DNA of 64,000 nt, from contig JAJEKV010000081.1 in assembly GCA_021234155.1 (NCBI GenBank), forward strand, positions 576,027 through 640,026, read 5' to 3'. A model generated the notes under the pieces. The model did no database searches. It worked only from the letters and a program-made list of their open reading frames with translations, and had not been told where the DNA came from. Both the position numbers and the translations under genes were made by a program. The stretch is from Isoetes taiwanensis (taxonomy: Eukaryota > Streptophyta > Lycopodiopsida > Isoetales > Isoetaceae). Shown here one piece after another: positions 55,400 through 64,000 of this stretch (positions are counted from its first letter, which is position 1; the number at the start of each line of letters is the position of its first letter).

Positions 55400-57640
55400 T
55401 ATAAGTGCTCACCTGTAAATGCCTTAGTAGCTTGAAGTTGCTTTTGATCCTCCCTACTCACACCTAAGGCTTGTACCCATGCTGTAGAAAATTCATGACA
55501 GCAGTTCTCAATGCAACAGTGATTACAAATCCTGCAAAGTGAACGCAAATTTGTCAATGAGAATACAATTATACTAAGCACTTCAGGAATTTTGTTATGA
55601 AGTACCTCAAGAGGCTGAGCAGACATGGAAGATGGTATTGGTGACTGCATTCAGCAATCAAAGTTGGTAGTGGTTTCCCCATCCACTGGAGGATCTTGCC
55701 ACAGAATGGACAGCCACTACCATAATCTTGACCTTATCAAAAGTGCGGAAGTAGTGGATCAAGACAAATAAAGGCGGTCCTTGCAAGACATAAACCTCTC
55801 TAACCTTGGTTCCCGGCACTTTCAATCTTTGTTGTGTTAATGCTTTCCACTGGCTGACGGCCAGATTAAGCTCCTCGATTTTTATGCGCTCAAGTTACGG
55901 TAATAGTTCCTTATTTCGGCCTACGTATCTTGGCATATAGGCGAATACCGTCACGCGACTTGGTTTATCCTTAATCATTCCTTCCCATTTTTTAAATCTT
56001 TATTCATCTTCTCGATGCGGAACTCAAGTTCTTTGAACCTTCATTTGTAGCACCTGCAGGCTTTGATCACAAGTTTGCAACCTTGCCTTGCCCGAATCAC
56101 CGATCTTGTAGAGTTGATCCATTCTCCCGGTGTCTTGTTGAATTCATCCGAAAGTAATCCAAGGTTAGTACCACATGACACAACGGGGCACCACTTTACA
56201 CACCACAAATACCATCATGACAAACTTTGCACCACAAATGGCGTCATATTCACCACATGTGGTGTGGCATGTGGCACCAAACCGGTGCCACATGCCACAC
56301 CACATATGGCTCTTTCCAATGCACCCAAGGCACCACATATGGCAATCCATTGCCCGGCACCACAAATGGCCAAAGACACCACATGTGGTGCAAAATGTGG
56401 ATCCATAGTGGTGCCACATTAGGCACACCACATGTGGCACCACAATGCCGCGAAGGCACCACATCCGGCATCCACCACCCCATATGTGGCGGATAGCGTG
56501 GTGCAATATTTAAGCGGCAGTTGGCACACCACATATGGCGGACAATCCACCATTCACAAGTATCACCATATCTAACATCACATATGACACTAAGTATAGA
56601 AACATATGGAAGCCAATTCACTATTCGGAAAAGGTACCACGTTTGGTACTATATGTGACACTACATATGCTATGCTACAAACTACATTATTAACATATAA
56701 TTGGCACCATATGACGTCACTGTAACACATGTGGAGCTACATACTACTTGTGAACTGAAATTATCCACCACAACTTCGAAACTAGCGGCACAAATTTCCT
56801 ACACATAACTACAACACACCCAAATGAAGAAGTAAGTGGTGTACACGATTGTTCAAGCTTGCTAGACCTTCTTTGGAAAATAACAGTTCAATATTAAATT
56901 GCATCATATGGTGGTTCTAGAAGAAGAGGGTTGAAAAATACCTATTTTTTTGGTGATTTTCCCCAGAGATTCTTCTTCTGACTTTAGGAGGCTTGAATTG
57001 TGGCCTAGTCATTTCAAGAGGAAGCATCATCGTGGCATGTTGCTCACCTTCCTCACTATTTGAAATGCTTGCATTCTTCCTCTTCGTTGGGACGAGAGGC
57101 TTGGACTCTTTTTCTCTTAAGCTGTTGCCGGAAACTCAACCGGTTTATTTCTTTTCCTTTTGTGTGAAGGTAGTGCATAGCCACCATAGTCTGTGAGGCC
57201 ATGCCTCCCCGGCACACTTCACGCCTGCGTGATTTTTTTGTAAAGGCACATATATTCATTATACCTCTCCTTGCTTTCAGATTCTTCAACCTGCATGATG
57301 AAACAAAACAATATTCTAAACAACAGAGAATCATGGGCATCCCAGAATCTAGAATGCAACCCACACGTAAGTGGATTTTCCTAATACTTTCGGTCCCCAA
57401 ACAGGACTCAATTTCTTCTTGTGTGGCGTAATGCTTTTCTTGCACACACATTTCCTTGTAGGTGTATCCCCGTGGCATTCAAGTCCGGTATGATCGAGCC
57501 ATTTAAATTGATCGATCTTCTTGCCCGAAATCAGAAATGGTCTTGTCGGATTAAGGGAGCGTGTCGAGTTTTTGAGGGAAATGAAAATTCAGAATCGAAA
57601 TGGTCTTCTTTGGATTAAGGGAGGCGTGATCGAGTTTTTT
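55400..57640 (-). pseudogene. Unrecognised multi-exon gene remnant
   Basis: Minus-strand coding-like pieces: 'GYTYKEMCVQEKHYATQEEI' (about 57470); 'PLVPTKRKNASISNSEEGEQ' (about 57070); 'EFNKTPGEWINSTRSVIRAR' (about 56130); a helical 'KELEFRIEKMNKDLKNGKE'-like run (about 56020); 'IEELNLAVSQWKALTQQRLK' and 'VREVYVLQGPPLFVLIHYFR' (55880-55760). They share strand and order but are broken by stops and by the palindrome array at 56166-56760. I do not recognise the family. With its own palindrome set it resembles the layout of the methyltransferase/HAD elements, but no such motif was seen. Confidence 0.25.
56166..56760. repeat. Array of CACCACATGTGGTG-type palindromes
   Basis: CACCACATNTGGYG, GGCACCACA and GTGCCACATG variants recur about every 25-35 bases, some in perfect palindromic form (ACCACATGTGGT at about 56254 and 56379). 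GGCACCAAACCGGTGCCACA (56273-56292) forms a longer inverted repeat. Frames on both strands across it are repeats of the motif. It decays rightward to ACATATG strings by 56760. A related 'TTAGCACCCAAAAATGTGGTGCTAA' lies at about 57780. Confidence 0.75.
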
Positions 57641-57839
57641 TGAGGGAAAATGATGGGTATGCGTTCTTTGAATAAGCTTTGAATAAGACTGAAAGGACAA
57701 AATTTTGAATAAGTAATCATGTGTATTTTTGAAAAAATAACTCCCTCTCCCACTACAAATTTGGTAGTTCCCACCACACTTAGCACCCAAAAATGTGGTG
57801 CTAAAATGCACGTTTTTGTTCCACTACAACATGCTTTCA
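57640..57839. mobile_element. Insertion edge interrupting the kinase
   Basis: CACTACAAATTTGGTAGTTC (57752) and CCACTACAACATGC (57821) resemble the CACTA-type terminal or subterminal motif. The kinase similarity stops exactly at HRDVKTSNI, at about 57851. The element family is not settled; no inverse partner end was identified. Confidence 0.35.
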
Positions 57840-58375
57840 CCCTGATGTTACTAGTCTTCACATCCCTGTGCACTACTAGTTGATCCCATTCTGATTGCAA
57901 ATAAGCAAGTGCAGCAGCAACTCCTGATACAATCTTGAATCTGATGGGCCAAGTTGGTATATTACTGTTTTTGCAGAACAGGTGCCTATCCAGGCAGCCA
58001 TTAGGCATAAAATCATAAACTAAAAGCACCTCTCCTCTCTCCTGGCAACAACCTTGAAGTTGTACCAAGTTGCGATGGCGAAGTCTTCCTATAATTGATA
58101 ATTCTGAAACAAATTCACTCTTTCCTTGCTTGCTTCCCTCTCCTCTTTTTACTGCAACTATAAGGTCAGAATCGGGCATGATGCCCTTATAGACCTTGCC
58201 AAATGCCCCATGCCCAAGTATTACGCTGGGGGTAAAGCCCTTGGTGGCCAGTGCGAGATCTTTATAGGTGAACTTCGAGGACCTTGAACCATATCTCGAG
58301 CGAAATGAGCTAGTTCTTCTAAGGCATTTCCACTTTTTCCAGCTCCACCAAAGCAGGCATGACAAGCACTATAGC
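57840..58375 (-). pseudogene. L-type lectin receptor kinase fragment (juxtamembrane and N-terminal kinase lobe)
   Basis: Minus strand: a short hydrophobic/basic start 'MSCLLWWSWKKWKCLRR', then 'KFTYKDLALATKGFTPSVIL' and the glycine loop 'GHGAFGKVYKG'. Next 'LIVAVKRGE' (the usual VAVK lysine), 'FVSELSIIGRLRHRNLVQLQ', 'GCCQERGEVLLVYDFMPNGC', and the catalytic-loop start 'VVHRDVKTSNI'. The DFG, APE and C-lobe are missing, because similarity ends where the insertion at 57839 begins. No lectin domain or clean transmembrane segment was found upstream to 58600. Such kinases sit in the plasma membrane and signal in defence or development. This copy cannot make an active kinase. Confidence 0.8.
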
Positions 58376-58896
58376 TACAACAAATCTGAAACTAAATGAA
58401 ATGCCAAAAAAGGGCGGGATCGGGGCAAGTGATACCTCTACAATGGCTTTTTCCTACAATAGCCTCTCAAGAAGAGGTTGGGCGAGGGGAGAAGAAGATG
58501 AACTGAGAGGAGCAACATGGTTAGATTTAGGGCTTCCAAGTTGAGAAGCTCAAGAATGAGCAGAATGCATCTCTACATTACCTCCGATGGCGGTGAGAAT
58601 CCAACATACGTACTCATTGAGCAGGCTACCCGTTTATGGGACTTAGAGAAAGAAGAGCGCTTTTGAGGTTTGGGTTGAATAGCTTAAGATTACCTCTAGT
58701 TCTTGCCTTGAACTATAGTAGTCCATCTGACCATACGTGATAGGAAGTCGTTCTTAAGCTCAATCCCACTTGTGAACTTCGCGGAACCACGGCCGGAAGG
58801 GAGGCGAGGAAATCAGATGCGAAGCCATAGCCAAGTCCCGTGGATAGAGAATTTGGATGACCGAGCATTCTGGCGGCAACCCAGGTTTTTACTTGA
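58376..58896. other. No gene seen
   Basis: Upstream of the kinase fragment, where the lectin domain would be expected, no legume-lectin motifs were found. 58780-58890 shares scattered strings with 50270-50345, so it is probably the body of the dispersed repeat ending at 58987. Confidence 0.4.
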
Positions 58897-58987
58897 TCAT
58901 CAGCATATGCGGTATATGCGGCGCATACTTGAATATACCCACATACCCACATAAACGAGGGTTTGCCCCCCTAGGGGCAACCCAAAA
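58897..58987. repeat. Dispersed repeat, copy 3
   Basis: TCAGCATATGCGGTATATGC, then TTGAATATACCCACATACCC, then ACATAAACGAGGGTTTGCCC and CCCTAGGGGCAACCCAAAA. Nearly identical at its end to copy 2. It is followed by AGAAAAATTCTCGCC. Confidence 0.75.
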
Positions 58988-59819
58988 GAAAAATTCTCGC
59001 CTAGCCCGGCGAGAAAAGGCAAACTAGAACTCATCAGTCCATTCCGAGGGCGCCCAATCCACTCCCAGGGCTTCTAAAGCCATAGTTGGATATATTGCGC
59101 CATCTCTGCTCTTGTTTCAACATTGTTTCATCCTATTTCAAAATCGCCTCTGCTGGATTTGCCTCTGCCCAGCTAAACTTCATTCGGGTTTTGCACAATA
59201 ATAAGCTTATTAGCCCATCCTTTAAAATGAAACAAGGCTTATCCTTAGAGGCAAAATGGCACGGCCACTGCAGCCTACAATAGAGCTTCAGAAGAAAAAT
59301 ACATCAAAGCATCCCGGAGATAATTTCTACCAAAAAAGAATGGAAGCCCGAGGCCGGAGCGATTTTGGAAGTGAATAGACATGATTTGGAAAGGATTGGA
59401 AAGGGGGAGAATAAGATTATATAGAGCGATGGACTAGCGTTCTGAAATGTAAATCTTTAATTTACAAATTAGGCGATCGTCATATCTAGCGATTACCATG
59501 CCTATACTATACGAACAAAAGACAGGCCTCCGAGCCTATCGACCATCCTTTTTGGCTTATCGGCCATCCATTTTGGCAACTCGTTTTTGGAAAGGTGAGA
59601 AGCAATGGCAGACCAAGTTGTGGCTGGGGCTGATTGATGGCTTGCAAATTCCTGGCTTGGTTCTTGCTTTTCATCCTGGCTGCCGAATCCACATGAAGGG
59701 CCAAGCTGGCACAGGCACGAGATCACAACCACTCGGCCTAGGGAAGAGGCTGATCCGCGAAGAATTAGGCTGCGAACTTGCTCCTGAGGTTGTGCTTGGA
59801 TGGTCTTGGGGTCGCTAAA
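58988..59819. other. No gene recognised
   Basis: Short frames on both strands (59086-59283, 59498-59818) without family features. GACCATCC.TTTTGGCTTATCGG and GGCCATCCATTTTGGC form a small direct repeat at 59541-59580. Confidence 0.35.
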
Positions 59820-60200
59820 CTTTGAGCATCAATCAACCCATATCCCTTGTTTTCTGCACGATAGCCTACAAAGATACACCTACGCATCATCCATTTTTCC
59901 TCTTACATTGGGTGTAGGCATAAGCTGGGTGATGTTTTACATCAGGCTTTTTGCCTGACCATGCTTCTTTTGGTGTGCAATTCTTCACAAACCATGGTAT
60001 GGCCTCTCCCTAAAACATGCATGACAGACCTGCAAATCTAAGCATACTCTAAGCGCTTTCCTTCAATGTACAGATCTTCCTGTCAACCACTCCATTTTGA
60101 TGCTGTTCATGAGGAATGGACAATTGGCATTTGACCCCATCCCTTTGAAGCTCACTTGTAAGCACTTTAGATAAAAATTCTTGAGCATTGTGATACTTGT
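59820..60200 (-). mobile_element. Ty1/copia integrase fragment
   Basis: A fossil on the minus strand: 'EFLSKVLTSELQRDGVKCQL' and 'SIPHEQHQNGVVDRKICTLK' (60180-60060), then 'TPKEAWSGKKPDV'-like and 'FVGYRAENKGYGLID'-like pieces (60000-59825), the C-terminal integrase region of copia elements. It is broken with a few breaks and directly abuts a gypsy fragment. No LTR was identified. Confidence 0.65.
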
Positions 60201-60825
60201 GACCCGTGGGTGTGCTGTTGATCAAGTAGAGAGCACGATGGTCAACAAGAGGCTTAATTTTGCTACCGGAGATAATGAAACTTGGGCCTAAAGATGGGGT
60301 CGAGCTTACATTTTCTGTGGAAAAATAATTCCGTTCTGCAGGATTAAACTTCTTGCTGGAAAAACAAATGGGCTTGTCTTTATAAGGTTCATATTCCTGG
60401 GAGTGGGAAAGGGTTTGTCCACTAAGTGCAAGAACCTCTTTGGAGCTACGAGTAAGTAAAACTTTTAATTGTTGAAAAGCCATCTCGGCACGGGATTCCA
60501 CGCCCAATTCGCTTCATCCTGTGTGAGTTTATGAATAGGATCAGCTTTTTCAACTAACCCAGGAATGAAGGTGGATGAAGGTGGCATAATAATTGACTTT
60601 TCCAAGAAAAAACCGAGTCTCCTTGATACTGGCAGGAGGCTTGGCTTGAAGAACACAACTGATTGTTGCGAGATCCATAGTGATATCTTCCTTCCTGATT
60701 ACATGCCCAAGAAGGACACCTAAAGTGATGCAGAAGGTGCACTTTTCAGGATTGAGGCTGATGCCTGATTCATCACATATTTGAAAGATAAGCTCCAATT
60801 TAGAAAGGTTATCTTCTTTTGTACT
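60200..60825 (-). mobile_element. Ty3/gypsy reverse transcriptase/RNase H fragment
   Basis: A fossil on the minus strand: 'GISLNPEKCTFCITLGVLLG' and 'LGKVNYYATFI' (60780-60590), 'AEMAFQQLKVLLT' (60480) and 'FSSKKFNPAERNYFSTENVS' (60360). These are the end of reverse transcriptase and the RNase H of a gypsy element. It continues at 62270-62850 beyond an insertion. It is broken with several breaks. Confidence 0.7.
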
Positions 60826-62265
60826 TTTTTTTTTTTTTTTTTGAAGAGCCACGGTAGATTTTGTATTCATTCATATGATATAAAGTTAGAGCACGCCATG
60901 ATTCCATAAGAATCATATTGGAAAATTCGGCACATAAAAACCACGAATATCTAGAGAGAACCCAGGAAGATCAGGAAAATAAAACAACTTAACATAAAGT
61001 AGAATGAATGAACTAGGTTAAATTACTACCAATGGAGGTCATTCAATATCTTCTTAGGCTTCAACATACTATAATGGTAAACCATCCTTCTTTTGCTAAA
61101 ACCAATTACTATAGGAACCTCTCATAGTTTCCAACCATTTGTGGTCCATTTTATTGCTTAAACTGTAGCAACCACATTTTACCCTTAATGGCCACATATA
61201 GATTAAGCCCAAGAAAAATTTTAGGTATCCTTGCAAGCGGAAGAGTAAAACATGAACCAAAATACGGATGAAACGAGAGAAAAAGGACATGTAGACAAAT
61301 AATTACACCCAAATCTTATGCCTGAAGATGAACATTCCATTATAAAGCTGATGCAATCTCTAGCTTCATGTAAATCTGAATCAATGAATACTAATTAGAC
61401 CATAGCCCAAACTACAAAAATGTGATCCGAAAGATGGTGCATTGTTGGAGATGCCTCTAGATCATCATGTTTACTTAAGTAACAAACCCTCCATCAAAAA
61501 TGAAATCAAGGTCTCCCGCCACTTGAATTTCAATTTTAGATCTAGTAAGCTGATGCACATCTGCTAGGATACATAAAAATCATATATGGATGGGCCTTAA
61601 CAATAAAAATTAGAATAAGTTTGCCACACTATTCTTACAAAGCTACCACAGGCTTTTTAAAGTTCTGATTCTTTTGTAACCAAATGACCTCCTGATCATC
61701 CAAAATTCCTTAAATTGATGGAAAAATTCTGAGACTTCAAACAATCATCTTGAAATTTTACGGGTTAGACTTAGAATAAGTCCAACCCACCCAGAACTAC
61801 TCTCCGAGGTAACTTTAAATTTATAAAAGCGTGAGAAGACACCTAATATGCCATCAAATCTTGAAATCGACTAATCAATCTGCCACTTAGCTACATAAAG
61901 GAACAAAACTTGTTGTTTTTCATCTTCCTATTCTCTATGTACATTAAGCCAAGGCGTGGAAAAAGAAGGAAGGTTCTACTTACGATTATTAGGATGAAAT
62001 AAGGATCCACTGGATGAAGCCACGATCCTTGTTGCTCAAAATCAAAGCAGGAGAAATCGCCGAGTTTGGCCCCAATTAGTCGTTGCTGCCGCGCATCCTC
62101 TACTATCCAAAATAAACACGGCAATCTCCTGCAGCATGGCGGATGGGCGTAACTCTTGACCATAGGGCAAAGCCCTAAAAGCGGTAAGCGGTCCTTGTAG
62201 TAGTTCTGATCTTCTTTTTGTACTTCTCATGAGAAGTCCTCTTAGAAAAACTTGAAGAAAGGCAT
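60826..62265 (-). mobile_element. Retroposon with poly(A) tail inserted in the gypsy element
   Basis: Eighteen T residues at 60825-60842 (a poly(A) tail on the minus strand) follow GGCTCTTC, with 'GAATGAATACAAAATCTACC' just upstream on that strand, like a LINE/SINE 3' end. The roughly 1.4 kb to its right separates two parts of one gypsy reverse transcriptase. No reverse transcriptase or endonuclease of its own was read, so it is a 5'-truncated LINE, a processed copy or more than one insertion. The right edge is approximate. Confidence 0.5.
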
Positions 62266-62850
62266 TTTTCCTTCATAGATACTTGAAAAGGCAAAAGCGC
62301 GTCGCAGCTGAAATGTGGGCCCGAATTTGAAGAAGCTGGAAGGAATAACCTTATAGGCAAAGTGCCCCATGACGTGGTGGGCATGGTTTTCAATTGATCT
62401 TTAGAGTGAATAGAGATCTAATTTTAACTTGAAAATCCATCCATAAAGGAATACCTTTCATGGCCTGCAACGTCTTGACTTGATTCATGAAAGATAATGG
62501 GAGTGATCCCATTTTGTAGCCTGATTTAATTTTCGGTAATCCACACAAACATGGATTTTACCATTGTGCTTAAGGGCAATAATGATAGGCTCACCCATTC
62601 AGAATGTTTTACCTCATAAATGAGACCGGCATCCAGAAATTTATTGGTTTCTACCTTCATGCAGTCTGGTAATTTGGGTTGAGCTTGTACTGTCATTGCT
62701 AGATGGGGCGGGAATTAGTTTTGGTGGGGATTGTGAGTTCATCCAATTCTTTCTTGATACCAGTAATCTTTTGCCATCCCATAAAAATATGTTTAAACTT
62801 CTTGAGAAGTTTGTGACTTTCACAGTTGGAGAGAATCCCACTTAACCCAG
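62266..62850 (-). mobile_element. Ty3/gypsy reverse transcriptase N-terminal part
   Basis: A fossil on the minus strand: 'KFLDAGLIYEVKHSEWVS' (about 62640-62580), then 'GKIHVCVDYR'-like and 'FAYKVIPSSFFKFGPTFQ'-like pieces (62400-62300), the early reverse-transcriptase blocks of gypsy elements. It is the upstream part of the element whose later part is at 60200-60825. It is broken. No LTR, gag or protease was recognised to its right. Confidence 0.65.
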
Positions 62851-64000
62851 TGAGATGTGTTGATTTTGGCCAACATCAAGAATCTCTATACAGGTTTGGA
62901 TATGGGTGGCTTCAACTTGTCCAGGAGACCTGATGAGAAGAGGAGCTTCTGCGGAGGCCCCGGTGGAGCTAAGCTTGTGAGTGGTGAAAAACAAAAGGCG
63001 TTTGAGCGCACATCAACGAGAAGGTGCGTGCGCATGTCGTGGTAAGTGTCACCGGGAGAGTCATTAGGTGATTTGCTTCATCTAGAGGAAAGAAGATTAG
63101 CAGATGTGACATCCACAGCGTATAAAGGTGCCCGCCGCGTAGGCTGAGTTCATCCCTCACCCAATGATGCATAGCGGTAACCGCGAGGTCTCTACATATC
63201 ATTAGATTCTTGATAGTGGGCAAGAAGCCGATGGGGAAGAATAGATGTGTCATTCATCCCGTCTCCGGATCTACCTAGCTGTGGAAGCCCATAAAATATA
63301 AGCACATGGCATCACATAAAATACAAGGGTGGCTCACCATAACATAACATCTGAACGACAAATATCAGTAACATCAACAAAGAAGGAAAATCCTATCTAA
63401 GGCTCAGATTCGTGGGGATCGACTGACAGCTTGGATCTCCAGAAGTCAATGCAGATATAATTCATGGCAAATGGATTTGGCTGGCATAATATCATAGTTG
63501 TTGGGTAGTCCCTCCATACCCTCATACATACTTACAGATAGAGTACAAAGTATTGGAGATATATTTGTAACTTTGCCGAATGCGTAGTCATAGGGACTAC
63601 CCTTAGGTTGCATCTCCTCAACCCCAATGATGCAGGAGGGGATCACTCCCTTTTAGAAGGAGTCCATATCGTGAGAGCCCTTTGCTGCGTCCGAGCACTG
63701 GGCCCCACTAAGGTTTGGTACATCACTATAGAGATTAATAGAAACCCATACCTTGCCCACACTCAGTGGCAAACTATTAGGCCTAGGCCACAACATTCTC
63801 CGGCCATCGCTACATACCAAAGGGATCAACTATATCTGGACAAGCCTTCCTTACCAGTCGGTCTAATCCCGCCACACACAGCCAGGTGGGCTCCTATGCA
63901 CAGGTCGCATTTACTGGGTACTAATGAGGTTACTCTAGGAACATCATCTACAAAAGCTCTATATCTCTAATCCCCTTCCCAATACACAAGAGGTGTGCAC
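62851..64000. other. No gene recognised
   Basis: Minus-strand 63446-63646 ('GSPYDYAFGKVTNISPILCT') and plus-strand 63608-63970 are open but not recognised. This interval may hold the gag/protease side or LTR of the gypsy element; I could not confirm any part of it. Confidence 0.3.

Noticed and set aside
56166-56600. CRISPR-like regular short repeats
   Set aside because: The units are palindromes with variable spacing and no unique equal-length spacers, in a plant genome. A CRISPR array is excluded.
57589-57839. C-terminal continuation of the kinase frame (KACCSGTKTCILAPHF...)
   Set aside because: The frame happens to stay open through inserted DNA but lacks every C-lobe motif expected after HRDVKTSN.

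Overview
The window looks like transposon-dominated nuclear DNA of a land plant. The evidence is Ty1/copia and Ty3/gypsy remnants, a Helitron-type end, plant-style GT-AG introns, a lectin-type receptor kinase fragment and a plant GT29 sialyltransferase-like gene. Low gene density and the DUF7869/FCP1-like families suggest a seed-free plant (fern, lycophyte or bryophyte), but I cannot fix the species. Only the GT29 gene (42107-43357) looks like a fairly complete host gene. Nearly everything else is mobile, repeated or decayed. No rRNA, CRISPR array or clear tRNA gene was seen.

Layout: 1-1758 holds satellite-like and tandem repeats. 1759-13853 is a roughly 12.1 kb DNA transposon bounded by 25-bp terminal inverted repeats. 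On its minus strand it carries a decayed gene joining an amino-methyltransferase-like region to an FCP1/HAD-like domain. On its plus strand it carries a decayed DUF7869-type gene, my candidate transposase. 13868-14569 has an unrecognised ORF. 16037-17295 is a degenerate GAATCT satellite. 17371 is a Helitron-like 3' end and 20440-21087 is a polypurine tract. 21088-23400 is a second copy of the left end of the 12-kb element. 25081-30021 is a related methyltransferase-like plus HAD gene on the plus strand. It is followed tail to tail by another DUF7869 fragment (30341-31297) that stops at a near-perfect 275-bp hairpin.

32719-38402 is a decayed copia element with both LTRs and an internal insertion. 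39060-41400 holds LINE pieces and tandem repeats. 42107-43357 is the GT29 gene. 45313-45635 is a foldback MITE. 47374-48565 is a second copia remnant. 50547-52140 is a LINE with its 3' tail, bracketed by a 75-bp direct repeat. 55145-55343 has two hairpins with compensating stem changes. 56166-56760 is an array of CCACATGTGG-like palindromes next to an unrecognised gene remnant. 57840-58375 is a truncated receptor kinase. 59820-62850 is a gypsy/copia mosaic with a retroposon inserted in it.

The candidate undescribed system is the transposon family. One end codes for a DUF7869 protein whose D, LDN and GHTHDDID motifs could be a DDE-like catalytic set. The other end codes for a methyltransferase-like/HAD fusion. 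Introns and non-coding parts are studded with a long palindrome: TTCTCGACT...AGTCGAGAA in the 12-kb element and CACGCCCGGCGTG in the 23-30 kb relative. The DUF7869 and HAD family names rest on remembered family motifs. The methyltransferase call and the functional link are inference.
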